From NCBI RefSeq assembly GCF_022664435.1, contig NZ_JAKREU010000003.1, forward strand, positions 372,001 to 436,000: a stretch of DNA of 64,000 nucleotides, in the 5' to 3' direction. Each line of letters opens with the position of its first letter. The first letter of the stretch is position 1. The translations under genes and the position numbers were made by a program. This stretch comes from Sphingomonas panni. GTDB lineage: Bacteria > Pseudomonadota > Alphaproteobacteria > Sphingomonadales > Sphingomonadaceae. The notes under the pieces are model-generated. The model made no database searches, was not told the origin of the DNA, and was given only the letters and a program-made list of their open reading frames with translations. Positions 25,782 through 35,147 of the stretch are shown one piece after another.

Positions 25782-25909
25782 GCGAATATCGCAGCAGCGC
25801 ATCACTCGCGTTCAGCTATCGCAACCTGCCTGCCCCCCGCTACCTATGCGTGCGCTGATCCGCCTCCGTCTAGGTCCGGGAGCGGCAACCGCCGCGACGG
25901 GGCCGATCG

Positions 25910-26725
25910 TCAAAGCCCGTAGAATTCGGCGGCGCAGGTCGAAAACAGCCGCTCCTCGTCCAGTGCGCACCTCTGGGCCAGCCGCCGGGCATCGGCCAGC
26001 CAGCGACCATAGCCGTCGCCCGACAGCGTCAGCACCGGCCAGTCGCTGCCCCACATCAACCGGTCGCCGAACGTCGCGGCAAGGTGATCGACATAGGCAA
26101 ACAGGTCGTCGGACGATTGGCCCGGTGCCTGTTCGGTGCGCAGCCCGGACAGCTTGCAATAGGCCCCCGCCTGCCCGAGCCGCGCGATGTCCGAGCGCCA
26201 CGGCTCCAGCGTGCCCCGTGCAGCAGGAGGCTTTGCCGCATGGTCGATGACGATCGGCAGGTCGGGCCAGCGTGCCGCAAAGCGCGCCAGCATCGGCAGG
26301 TGGCGCGGCTGGACCAGCGCATCGAAACGCAGGCCATGGTCGATCATCGCCCGGATCGCCGGGGTCAGGGCATCGCCCAGCAGCCAGTCGCTATCCTCGA
26401 TTCCCTGCAGCATCGGGCGCAGGCCACGCAGCAGCGGATTGGCGGCGAGCGCCGCGATCCGTCCGGGCACCGCCGGATCGGCGAGATCGACCCAGCCGAC
26501 GACCGCCCGGACCAGCGGTTCGTCCGCGGCCAGCGCGAGCATCCAGTCGGTGTCGGTATCGTTCGGCTGGGACTGGACCAGCACCGCCCCATTCAACGGC
26601 ACGTCGCGGGCAGCGACGTGCAGATCGCCAGGCCCGAAATCGCGGTGGATCGCGGCTTCGTCGGGGGTCGGCCACATATTGCCCGGCGTCGCCAGCGACC
26701 AGAAATGCAGGTGCGAATCGATCAT
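25910..26725 (-). CDS. Amidohydrolase family protein, probable sugar lactonase
   Basis: The 271-residue TIM-barrel protein starts MIDSHLHFWSLA (metal HxH motif) and contains IVIDHAAKPP and LMWGSDWPVL, the pattern of the amidohydrolase-2 family that includes L-fucono- and L-rhamnono-lactonases. It follows the GH29 fucosidase gene by 44 bases on the same strand, which supports a role on fuconolactone, but the substrate is inferred from context only. No fucose dehydrogenase, dehydratase or transporter gene is near, so any fucose pathway must be completed elsewhere. Confidence 0.75.
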   Translation of the reverse strand: MIDSHLHFWSLATPGNMWPTPDEAAIHRDFGPGDLHVAARDVPLNGAVLVQSQPNDTDTDWMLALAADEPLVRAVVGWVDLADPAVPGRIAALAANPLLRGLRPMLQGIEDSDWLLGDALTPAIRAMIDHGLRFDALVQPRHLPMLARFAARWPDLPIVIDHAAKPPAARGTLEPWRSDIARLGQAGAYCKLSGLRTEQAPGQSSDDLFAYVDHLAATFGDRLMWGSDWPVLTLSGDGYGRWLADARRLAQRCALDEERLFSTCAAEFYGL

Positions 26726-26769
26726 CGCCAATCGGTGTACCAGAACGTCCTGCCAGCGGGAGCCGGGTC

Positions 26770-28452
26770 TCAGGCCGTGACGCCGTTGCCCGACAGGACG
26801 AGCGCCACGCCGATCGGATGCCGCGCACGCTCCGGCAACGTCACCTCGACCGCGTCGTCGGTCCGGCGGAACGACAGCGGCGTCGCATCCCCCGGCAGCG
26901 TGACCCGCGTCACCTCCCCCGACATGGTCGGGTTCCGACGGCCGAGCAGCGTCAGGCGCGCGACATTGTCGTCGGGCCATCCCATGACCAGCGCATGGAG
27001 ATTCCCGCCACGGGTGACATAGCGCACGTCCCGCGCCGTGTAGCGCGATTCTGGGCCGCCTTCCGAAAACAGGCCGCTTCCGCCCCCGGTCGGGCCTTCG
27101 CCGTTGATCTTCCACGGCCGGCTGCCATAGATCGCCTCGCCATACCGGCCCATCCAGTCGCCGATCTCGGTGACGATCCGTTCTTCCTTCTCGTCGATCG
27201 TACCGTCGCCCCGCATCGGCACCGATACCATCAGGTTGCCGTTCTTCGACACCACGTCGCACAGCGTATGGATGACGGTCGCCGCCGACTTGTATCCGTT
27301 GCGCGCCGCCAGGTCGGCATCATAGTGCCATGCGCCGATGCACGTATCCGTCTGCCACGGGAAACGCTCGATATAGCTCTTGCCGCCGCGTTCGACGTCG
27401 TCGACGATCCCCATGCGGCGCTGCGGCGGCGTCATCTTGGCAGTGACGACCGCCTCCAGCCGACCGCCATGCCATTTCATCGATTCGTTGTAATACCAGG
27501 CGGTGAAATCCAGCCCATATTGCTCCAGCGGCAGGTCGAAATTGTCGAAATAGACCATGTCGGGGCGATATGTCCGGACCAGGTCCTGACAGCGCAACAG
27601 CCAGGTGCGTGCGAAATCGCCGGTCGGTACCCCCTCGTTCCACAACCGGTCGGTGGATTCGTGCCACTCGGCAGCCTCGCGGTTGGTGCGAATACCGTCC
27701 GGCATCGGCATGTGCCGGCCGCCATAGAGTTGCTGGGGGTCCAGCCCCTCCCACCATGTGCCGCGCCCCTGCGCCCCGGTCAGCTTGTAGGCGTCGTACC
27801 GCTGCCCGGCGCGCGGTCCTTCGGGATCATAGCCATAGGCGGGCTGCCCCCAATGCCATGCATGGGCGGAGTGATTGGACACCGCGAAGCGCAGCCCACG
27901 CTCGCGCGCCAGCTTTTCCCACGTGCCGACAATGTCCTTGCGCGGGCCGACGCGCGCCGTGTTCCATGGATGATATTGCGACGGCCAGGTGTCGAGATTG
28001 TCGTGGTGATTGGCCAGCGCCATGAAATATTTGATGCCCGCCCGCTTGTAGAGGTCGAGCAGCCGGGCGGGGTCCCAGCGATCGGCCTTCCACAGATTCT
28101 GGATTTCCATGAACCCGCGATCAGCGGGATGGCCGTAATGTTTCAGGTGATGGTGATAGGCGCGCGATCCGGGCAGGTACATCTCGCGGGCATACCAGTC
28201 GCCTGCCTCGGGCACGCATTGCGCGGTCCAGTGCGCCCACATGCCGAACTTCGCATCCCGGAACCAGTCGGGCACGCTGTATCCGCTGGTCAGCGACTGC
28301 CAGTCGGGGGTGAAGCGCGCGGGTGCCGGCACCGTCAGCGCACGACCGGGGCCGGTCGGGGTGGGCAGGGTCGAAACCGCCTTCGCCGCGGCCGGGGCCA
28401 GCGCGACGGTCGCCACGCTGCCACCGATCATCTGCCGCCGTGTTGCTTCCAT
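26770..28452 (-). CDS. GH29-type alpha-L-fucosidase, Tat-exported
   Basis: This 560-residue protein has a twin-arginine signal (ATRRQMIGGSVATVALAPAAAKA), so it is likely exported folded to the periplasm. The GH29 core is visible: WFRDAKFGMWAHWTAQCVP, YFMALANHHDNLDTWPS and PDMVYFDNFDLPLEQYG, with Asp303 or Asp306 as candidate nucleophile; NGNLMVSVPMRGDGTID is also typical. GH29 enzymes remove terminal alpha-L-fucose. A C-terminal beta domain follows from about residue 460. It is the first gene of a two-gene unit with the lactonase-like gene. Confidence 0.88.
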   Translation of the reverse strand: MEATRRQMIGGSVATVALAPAAAKAVSTLPTPTGPGRALTVPAPARFTPDWQSLTSGYSVPDWFRDAKFGMWAHWTAQCVPEAGDWYAREMYLPGSRAYHHHLKHYGHPADRGFMEIQNLWKADRWDPARLLDLYKRAGIKYFMALANHHDNLDTWPSQYHPWNTARVGPRKDIVGTWEKLARERGLRFAVSNHSAHAWHWGQPAYGYDPEGPRAGQRYDAYKLTGAQGRGTWWEGLDPQQLYGGRHMPMPDGIRTNREAAEWHESTDRLWNEGVPTGDFARTWLLRCQDLVRTYRPDMVYFDNFDLPLEQYGLDFTAWYYNESMKWHGGRLEAVVTAKMTPPQRRMGIVDDVERGGKSYIERFPWQTDTCIGAWHYDADLAARNGYKSAATVIHTLCDVVSKNGNLMVSVPMRGDGTIDEKEERIVTEIGDWMGRYGEAIYGSRPWKINGEGPTGGGSGLFSEGGPESRYTARDVRYVTRGGNLHALVMGWPDDNVARLTLLGRRNPTMSGEVTRVTLPGDATPLSFRRTDDAVEVTLPERARHPIGVALVLSGNGVTA

Positions 28453-28828
28453 CGTCCGTCTCCCGATCGTTGTCTGGTCTGCGCAGCAACCCTGCGCGGG
28501 ACATCACCGGATGCGACGGGGAACGCTACCGACGGCGAAGGCACGGGTGCCCGCCCGGACGAACGTCCCGGTCGGCACAGCGCTCGGTGCCGCCTCTTCG
28601 GGCGGGCTCCTCTCCTTCGCGAAAGCATCGCCAATCGCACCTTAACAGTGCCGATCAGACCTAACTTGCGGATATGATCGGGACAACCGCTTATTTATAC
28701 GATTTAATCCATCTCCATATTTGCATTTTTTAGGAGCCATGATTGCCAGCGTGCCGCCGCCTCCGCCATATCCCGGACGATCCGCGGCGATGGCCGCGTC
28801 GTCCGCATCCCGTCACAATGGAAATTTC
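28453..28828. other. Divergent intergenic region, 376 bases
   Basis: This lies between the fucosidase (-) and the phosphoribosyltransferase (+). The first 200 bases are GC-rich and show no convincing gene. From about 28676 to 28735 the DNA becomes AT-rich (ACCGCTTATTTATACGATTT and GCATTTTTTAGGAG), a probable promoter and leader for the + strand gene, but I cannot fix a -35/-10 pair. TAGGAG sits two bases before ATG 28739, an upstream start alternative. Confidence 0.5.
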
Positions 28829-29380
28829 GTGAGCGCCAAAGTCTATCTGTCCGCCGATCGTTTGCTGGAGGATTCGTTCCGCCTCGCCAACCGGGTGTTC
28901 GACGCCGGGTTTCATCCGACCTATATCGTCGGCATCTGGCGCGGCGGTGCGCCGGTCGGCATCGCGGTGCAGGAGTTGCTGGAATATCGCGGCGTGCAGA
29001 GCGACCATATCGCGATCCGCACCGCATCCTATAGCGGCATCGACCGGCAGGAAGCGGAGGTGCGCGTCTATGGGCTGGGCTATCTGGTCGATATGCTGAC
29101 GCGCGACGATCGCCTGTTGCTGATCGACGATGTGTTCGATTCCGGGCGGTCGATCCGCGCGGTGCTGCGCGAACTCAGCGAGCGATGCGGTGCGGACCTG
29201 CCGGCCGAGCTGAAGGTCGCGACCGTCTACTACAAGCCGTCACGCAACGTGACCGACCTCGCGCCGGACTTCTTCGTACATGAAACGAACGACTGGCTGA
29301 TCTTCCCGCACGAGATCAACGGTCTGAGCGAGGACGAAATCCGCGCGCACAAACATGGCGCCGCGATCATCCTGCGCTGA
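28829..29380 (+). CDS. Purine-type phosphoribosyltransferase (Hpt/Gpt-like)
   Basis: From GTG 28829 (preceded by GGAAA) the protein has 183 residues: VSAKVYLSADRLLEDSFRL, VGIWRGGAPVGIAVQELLEYRG and the PRPP-binding loop LLLIDDVFDSGRSI. It ends in a lid-like region (HETNDWLIFPHEI). This fits a salvage phosphoribosyltransferase for hypoxanthine/guanine/xanthine; the base is not certain. The frame stays open to ATG 28739, which would add 30 low-conservation residues (PPPPPYPG). The 3' end overlaps the convergent DUF2332 gene by 14 bases. Confidence 0.82.
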   Translation: MSAKVYLSADRLLEDSFRLANRVFDAGFHPTYIVGIWRGGAPVGIAVQELLEYRGVQSDHIAIRTASYSGIDRQEAEVRVYGLGYLVDMLTRDDRLLLIDDVFDSGRSIRAVLRELSERCGADLPAELKVATVYYKPSRNVTDLAPDFFVHETNDWLIFPHEINGLSEDEIRAHKHGAAIILR

Positions 29381-30404
29381 GCGAAGGCACCCGCGCGTCG
29401 TTGGTCGGGCCGTGCCATTCGATCCAGTGGCCATAGGCATGGCACGTCGCCAGATGGCGCGCGCGACCACCCGGATAGGTCGTAAGCGTCAGATGCACCG
29501 CGTCGCGCGCCTCGGTCCATTCGAACCCGATGCGGGCGATCGGCGTCTCGGCAGCGGCCAGCGCGGCAGCGACGGTCGCATGGGTGGCGGCACCGCAATA
29601 TTGCAGCGACATGGCGTGGACGACCACGCGGCAGACCTGCGCACCCGCCGGGCGGGACAGTTCGCGCGGCAGCCAGTCGACGATATCGCCCTGCTCCACC
29701 AAGGGCGGATGCGCGCGGGCGATGGCAAGCGCATGGTGCAGCCGCGCGGCACGGTCGGGCTGGTCGGCCCAGACATAGGCCATCAACCGTTCGCGTGCCG
29801 CCGGGTCGCCGACCTGTAACGGCCGCAGGTCGACACCGCGCGCAGCGGCGACCTCGACCGGTCGAGCGAGCGGCGGCGGCCCGCGCCAGTCGGGCGCGAT
29901 CCGCACCGGCGACGCGGCATCGCCGACCCGGACCCCGCCCAGGTCGAAGGCGTAACGGCCGAGATTGAGGTTCAGTCCGGCGCTTGCCCCCAGTTCGAGC
30001 AGTTCGACCGGCAGGTCGACCTCTGCACGCAGGGTCATCAGCGCGGCCATGATCGCGGCGCTGCGGGCGACCTCGTTGGTCTGTGGCGGTTCGCGCATCC
30101 AGTCGGCGATGAAGTCGTCGAAGGCGGCCATCGCTCCGCCGATCACCCGGTCGAAATCCCCGGCCCGTGCGGCATAGAGGTCGGTCAACGCCGCACAGTC
30201 GCCGCGGCGCGCCAGTGCGTGCAGCGCGCCGTTGAAGCGCATCGCCACCGCGTCCGCCGCCGGATCGCCCGGCCAGTCATCGATCAGCCGGGCGGTTCGA
30301 GGCGCGCGATGCAAATGCCGCTCACCCGCCGAAAGTATCGCCGCGACGAATTCGGAGCCCAGGGCGCGAACGACCTGGGCCTGCCTGGCCAGTGGACTCG
30401 TCAT
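29367..30404 (-). CDS. DUF2332 family protein
   Basis: The 345-residue protein resembles the DUF2332 family: LELGASAGLNLNLGRYAFDL early in the core, then WADQPDRAARLHHALAIARAHPPLV and a C-terminal region ending in HATCHAYGHWIEWHG-like residues. The GASAGLN segment resembles a methyltransferase glycine-rich loop, but no function is established. Start ATG 30404 lies five bases after the stop of the chemoreceptor gene, so the two are probably cotranscribed. It overlaps the convergent phosphoribosyltransferase gene at its 3' end. Confidence 0.78.
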   Translation of the reverse strand: MTSPLARQAQVVRALGSEFVAAILSAGERHLHRAPRTARLIDDWPGDPAADAVAMRFNGALHALARRGDCAALTDLYAARAGDFDRVIGGAMAAFDDFIADWMREPPQTNEVARSAAIMAALMTLRAEVDLPVELLELGASAGLNLNLGRYAFDLGGVRVGDAASPVRIAPDWRGPPPLARPVEVAAARGVDLRPLQVGDPAARERLMAYVWADQPDRAARLHHALAIARAHPPLVEQGDIVDWLPRELSRPAGAQVCRVVVHAMSLQYCGAATHATVAAALAAAETPIARIGFEWTEARDAVHLTLTTYPGGRARHLATCHAYGHWIEWHGPTNDARVPSLSAG

Positions 30405-30409
30405 GAGGA

Positions 30410-32227
30410 TCAGAACGCATCCCAATCGTCATTGGCGACCTTCAGCGGGGCGGGCTCGGGCGGTGTTACCCAGCGACGCGACGTGCGCTTGGGCTGCAGC
30501 GGGGTCACGGTCGCCGGCGCGCGCGGAGCGGCATCGGCGGCCGCATCGATCGCAAAGGTCGCGACCGACATCGCCAGTGCCTCCGCCTCCGCGACCAGCT
30601 GGCGCGACGCGGCGGAGGTCTGTTCGACCATGGCCGCGTTCTGCTGCGTCATCGCGTCCATTTCGGCGATGGCGACGTTGATCTGGCCCAGACTGGTCGC
30701 CTGATGATCCGACTGGCGCGCAATCGCATCGATCGAGGAGCCGACGCCTGCCACCCGTTCGATGATCGCGGCCAGTGCCTCCCCGGTCTGTTCGACCAGC
30801 GCGACGCCCGCACCGACATGGGTCGATGCGGCCTTCACCTTGGCCTTCACCTCGGTCGCGGCATCGGCGGAGCGTTGCGCCAGCGCGCGCACTTCGGAAG
30901 CGACGACGGCAAAGCCCTTGCCCGCTTCCCCGGCCCGCGCCGCCTCGATCCCGGCGTTCAGTGCCAGCAGGTTGGTCTGGAAGGCGATGCCGTCGATCAG
31001 GGTGATGATCTGCGCGATCTCGTCGCTCGCCTGTTCGATGCCGTGCATCGCGGCGATCGCCTGTCGCACCACCGCGTCGCCCCGCTCCGCCTCGCCGCGG
31101 GTATCGGCCATCGCGCTGCTGGCGTCGATCGCCGCGACCGCGCCTTCGCGGATCGACCGCGTGACCTCGTCCAGCGCGGACGACGATTCTTGCAATGCCG
31201 CCGCCTCGCGCTCGGTCCGTTCGGCAAGGTCGGTGGCGGCCTGCGCGATCTCGCCCGAATTGCGCTTGATCGAATCGACGCTGCCCCGGACATCGCCCAG
31301 CACCTGGCTGAGGCTGGCGGTGGCGAGGTTGAAGTCGTCGGACAGCGCGCGGAATGCTGCCGGCACATCGGCCAGCCGCGCGGTCAGGTCGGCCTGCGAC
31401 AGGCTGCGCAGGCCGCCGCCGATCGCGGTCATCGCCGCCTCGCGGTCGCGGTCGTCGGCCAGCTTGGCGACCGCCGTGTCGCGGAACACCAGCACCGCGC
31501 GCGCCATGTCGCCCAGTTCGTCGGTGCGTCCTGCGGCGCCGACATCGATATCGTGCCGCCCGGCGGCAAGGTCAGCCATCGCCCCGGTCAGCGTCGTGAT
31601 CGGTCGCGCGATCTGCCGGCTGAGCAGCATCGCCAGTGCGACCGCGATCGCGATCAGCGCGATGCCGCCGACCACCAGCGCGATCAACGCCATGCGGATC
31701 GCCGACGCCTGATCGCCGGCATGGGCCGCCATCGCGTCGGTTTCGGTCGCGCGCAGTGCTCGCAGCGGCAGCGCGATCTTGCTGACCAGCACCTTCTGGC
31801 CCGCGTCGCGCACCTCCTGCTGCGCGGCATCGCGGTCGCCCGCCTTCACTCGCGCGATCAGCCGGTCGCCCCAGTTGCGCCGCCACGCCAGCGTCTCGCG
31901 TCGCGCCTCGGCCAGTTGTTCCTGTTCCGACGCGACCGTCAGCAACGCCGCCAGTTCGACCGCCGTCGCGTCGAACTCGACCCGCGCTTCCTCATAGGAT
32001 TTGAGGTAGCTGACGTCGCCCGTCACCAGAAAGCCGCGAAACTGGCTGTTCTGGCGCAGGATCGCGGTCTCCAGCGTCAACGCCTTGGCATAGATGTCCT
32101 GGCTGTGATTGTTCCGCTCGGTCGTGCGGGCGATCATCAGGATGCTGGCAAGGAACACCAGCATGACCACCGCCGCCGACGCGTTGATCGTCAGGAACGA
32201 GAGGCCAAGCTTGCGCGGTATCTTCAT
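30410..32227 (-). CDS. Methyl-accepting chemotaxis protein with CHASE3-like sensor
   Basis: This 605-residue receptor has TM1 at about 10-33, a periplasmic helical region with the CHASE3-like segment [27 protein letters not shown]2 at about 178-202, HAMP ([26 protein letters not shown]) and the signalling domain ([20 protein letters not shown]). The last five residues, DWDAF, fit the xWxxF pentapeptide that tethers CheR/CheB. The gene lies 33 bases after a TonB-dependent receptor gene and five bases before a DUF2332 gene, so it may be tuned to the same nutrient; that is an inference. Confidence 0.92.
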   Translation of the reverse strand: MKIPRKLGLSFLTINASAAVVMLVFLASILMIARTTERNNHSQDIYAKALTLETAILRQNSQFRGFLVTGDVSYLKSYEEARVEFDATAVELAALLTVASEQEQLAEARRETLAWRRNWGDRLIARVKAGDRDAAQQEVRDAGQKVLVSKIALPLRALRATETDAMAAHAGDQASAIRMALIALVVGGIALIAIAVALAMLLSRQIARPITTLTGAMADLAAGRHDIDVGAAGRTDELGDMARAVLVFRDTAVAKLADDRDREAAMTAIGGGLRSLSQADLTARLADVPAAFRALSDDFNLATASLSQVLGDVRGSVDSIKRNSGEIAQAATDLAERTEREAAALQESSSALDEVTRSIREGAVAAIDASSAMADTRGEAERGDAVVRQAIAAMHGIEQASDEIAQIITLIDGIAFQTNLLALNAGIEAARAGEAGKGFAVVASEVRALAQRSADAATEVKAKVKAASTHVGAGVALVEQTGEALAAIIERVAGVGSSIDAIARQSDHQATSLGQINVAIAEMDAMTQQNAAMVEQTSAASRQLVAEAEALAMSVATFAIDAAADAAPRAPATVTPLQPKRTSRRWVTPPEPAPLKVANDDWDAF

Positions 32228-32260
32228 CGGAGCCGATCCGTTGGTAACAAGATAATCATG

Positions 32261-34999
32261 TCAGAACCGCGACCGCAGCGTGATGCCATAGGTGCGCGGT
32301 TCGGCGAGGTAGGAAGAGGTGATCGCATTGCCGACGGCAAAGGCGGGCGAACCGAAGCGCGTCACCTGCGACACGCTGCCCGATCCCTGAAACGGCGCGG
32401 CGAAGGCGACCTGCTGATAATCGGTATCGAGGATGTTCTGCCCCCAGAACTCGATCGCCCAGCGCTGTTCGGGACCGCGCAGGCCGATGCGGGCATTCAT
32501 CAGGAAGAAGCCGTCCAGCCGCTTTTCGGCGAACAGGTCGGACCCGGTATTATAGTCGCTCGACAACCGGCTATCGACATAGAATAGCGCGGTCAGGTTA
32601 CGCGACACCGCCGGAGTCCATACCGCCGAATTGGTGATGGTGTGGCGCGGGGCGTTCGACATCTGGTTGCCCGGCAGCAGGAACAGCGCGGCGTTCAGCG
32701 GCTCGCCCGCTTCGCTGCCAACCAGGTTCCGGCGATACTGGGTATGGGCATAGGTATAGCCGATGTTGAACGCGACATTCGGCGCGGGATAGGCACCGGC
32801 CTCCAGTTCGAAGCCTTGCGTCACGACGCCCGCGCCGACCTTTCCGGTGCAGCGGCCGGTCGCCGAATCATTGTCGCGATCGGCACCGCCGAGCGAATCG
32901 GCGCATGAACTGATATTCTGGACGATGAAGTTGGTGCCGTTGAAGGTGTTCAGCTGGAAGTTGCGGAACGCCGAGCGGAACGCGGCGAGGTTCGCCGTGA
33001 ACTTTGCCGAGCTGTACTTCACGCCGACTTCGAACGCCTGCACCGTTTCCGGGTCGAAGCGCAGGTTGGATGCGCTCGCCGCGGTCGGCGTGGCGAAGAC
33101 GGTCGCCGACAGATCGGAGCGGTCGAGATTGTAACCGCCCGCCTTGTACCCGCGCGCATAGGACGCATAGAGCAAAGTGCTTTGCACCGGCTTCCATGAC
33201 AGCACGGTCGTACCGGTCACCTGCCCCTCGCGCAGCGAATCGCGGATCGGCACGCCGGTCAGTGCTTCGGTCGAATTTCCGGTGCAGGTCAGTGTGACGA
33301 TGCCCGCCGCCAGCGACCGCAGCGTCGCGTTGGTGCTGCCGAGCAGCGGGCCGAGCGCGCGCTGCTGCGCCGGGCAGACGGTGTTGTTGTTCAGGAAGCT
33401 GGCGTTCAGCTGCTTGCGTTCGTTGGTGTAGCGCAGGCCGCCGGTCAGGCTGAGCGTGTCGGTAACCTTGAAGATATTGTGCGTGAAGAACGCATAGTTG
33501 CTGCTGGTCTGGTCATAGGTGTCGCGAATGCTACCCAGGTCGTTCAGCGTCGACAGGCGATCGATGCCGGCGATGATCGCCTGTCCGACCGCCGGGGTCA
33601 GTGCGGCGCGACCGGTGGCGCTGAGGCAGCCGGTGGCGCGCGGGGCGCGCAGCACGTCCAGCGGGTTGATCGTCGCCACGACGCGGCACGCGGCGAACGC
33701 GCCATAATCGGCACCGAAGCGCAGATTGTCGGCGACCTGCAGCTTTTCATGGGCGTAATAGCCGCCGACCATCCAGTCCAGCCGATTGCCGAACAACCCG
33801 CCGCTCAGCCGCGTTTCCTGGGTAAAGGTGCGGAACTGGCGATAGGCGTTGCCGTCATCGGGGCGATAGCCGATGTCGACATTGCCGTAATCGAGATCGG
33901 CAGCGCCCCCGGCCTTGTACTCGCGATATGCGCTGATCGAGATCAGCTGCATGTTGGCGAAGGTCCAGCCGATCCGCGCCGATCCGCCATAATCCTTGGT
34001 CACGTTGGCATAGGCGCGGCCGCGTGTGTTGGCGATCTGGCGATTGTACGGATCGCCGTCGCTGGGCAGCACGCCGCCCAGGCTCTGCAGGATCGTGACG
34101 ATGCGGTTCCGCGCCGCCGGGGCATAGTCGCCCGCGACGCCCGGCGTCGGATCGACCTTCTCCTGCGTATCGACATAGACTGCACCGCAGCATTTTTCGT
34201 CGCGATAGGTATAGTCGCCGATCAGCCGGATCGAGAAATTGTCGACCGGTCGGAAGAACAGCTGCCCGCGCACGAAATAGCGGTTGCGGTCGTTATAGTC
34301 GGTGTCGTTGACGACATCGCGGTAAAAGCCGTCCCGCTTGCCGAACACGCCGTCGACGCGGAACGCCAGCTTGTCCTTGACGATCGGACCGGTCAGCGCA
34401 CCGGCGAGGCGGACGGCGTTGAAATTGCCATAGGTCGCCTCGCCATAGCCGCCGAAATCGAACGAGGGATATTTGGTGTAGATGCTGATCGCACCGGCCG
34501 ACGAATTGCGGCCCGACAGCGTGCCCTGCGGCCCGCGCAGCACCTCGATCCGCTCCACCTCGCCCAGGTCGTTCAGGCCCGAACCGGTGCGGCTGCGATA
34601 GACGCCGTCGATGAACACCGCGACCGAGCTTTCGAGGCCGGGATTGTCGCCGACCGTGCCGATGCCGCGCAGGCGGGCGGTCGCGTTGGCTTCCGATCCG
34701 GTCGACGACACGATCAGCGACGGCGACAGCTGCGCCATCTGGCGAATGTCGGTCGCGCCCGAATTCTGCAGCGCGGCGGTGCTGTAGGCGCTGACCGCGA
34801 TCGGCACGTTCGACAGGCGCTGCGACCGGCGAGTCGCGGTGACGACGATGTCCGCCGTGTTGGCCGATTGCTCCTCCGTCGGCTTCGCCTCCGACTTGTC
34901 GCCCGCGGTCGGCACGACTCCGCGAAGGCCCTGTGCCGATACCGGCGCCGCCACGGTCACACAGGCGGTCGCCGCCAGCAAATGTCCCCAGTTCCGCAT
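32261..34999 (-). CDS. TonB-dependent outer membrane receptor
   Basis: The 912-residue protein has a Sec signal (MRNWGHLLAATACVTVAAPVSA), a Ton-box-like DIVVTATRRSQRL, a plug domain (QMAQLSPSLIVSSTGSEANA, VERIEVLRGPQGTLSGRNSSAG) and a 22-strand barrel ending in ITLRSRF with terminal Phe. It takes up an unknown ligand by TonB energy. Paired Cys residues occur in extracellular loops. ATG 34999 has GGGGGGA seven bases upstream; an ATG at 35032 would add 11 residues. The gene is divergent from hscC and is followed by a chemoreceptor. The ligand class (siderophore, saccharide, aromatic) cannot be read from the sequence. Confidence 0.93.
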   Translation of the reverse strand: MRNWGHLLAATACVTVAAPVSAQGLRGVVPTAGDKSEAKPTEEQSANTADIVVTATRRSQRLSNVPIAVSAYSTAALQNSGATDIRQMAQLSPSLIVSSTGSEANATARLRGIGTVGDNPGLESSVAVFIDGVYRSRTGSGLNDLGEVERIEVLRGPQGTLSGRNSSAGAISIYTKYPSFDFGGYGEATYGNFNAVRLAGALTGPIVKDKLAFRVDGVFGKRDGFYRDVVNDTDYNDRNRYFVRGQLFFRPVDNFSIRLIGDYTYRDEKCCGAVYVDTQEKVDPTPGVAGDYAPAARNRIVTILQSLGGVLPSDGDPYNRQIANTRGRAYANVTKDYGGSARIGWTFANMQLISISAYREYKAGGAADLDYGNVDIGYRPDDGNAYRQFRTFTQETRLSGGLFGNRLDWMVGGYYAHEKLQVADNLRFGADYGAFAACRVVATINPLDVLRAPRATGCLSATGRAALTPAVGQAIIAGIDRLSTLNDLGSIRDTYDQTSSNYAFFTHNIFKVTDTLSLTGGLRYTNERKQLNASFLNNNTVCPAQQRALGPLLGSTNATLRSLAAGIVTLTCTGNSTEALTGVPIRDSLREGQVTGTTVLSWKPVQSTLLYASYARGYKAGGYNLDRSDLSATVFATPTAASASNLRFDPETVQAFEVGVKYSSAKFTANLAAFRSAFRNFQLNTFNGTNFIVQNISSCADSLGGADRDNDSATGRCTGKVGAGVVTQGFELEAGAYPAPNVAFNIGYTYAHTQYRRNLVGSEAGEPLNAALFLLPGNQMSNAPRHTITNSAVWTPAVSRNLTALFYVDSRLSSDYNTGSDLFAEKRLDGFFLMNARIGLRGPEQRWAIEFWGQNILDTDYQQVAFAAPFQGSGSVSQVTRFGSPAFAVGNAITSSYLAEPRTYGITLRSRF

Positions 35000-35147
35000 T
35001 ACAAGCATCCCCCCGAACCTTATTCGGTTCATGAGAGCAGGCTTAAAGGGGAGGTGGATACCAGCCGGTTAACACGGACCCGGCAATCCCGCGTTGTCAG
35101 CCGCCGCCCAACCGCTACATCGATGCGCAGCAACAACGAGGCAGCAC

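Noticed and set aside
25782..25909. Attachment site or integrated element at tRNA-Gln
   Set aside because: No integrase gene and no repeat of the tRNA 3' end were seen in the following DNA. The next gene is a chromosomal-type hydrolase.
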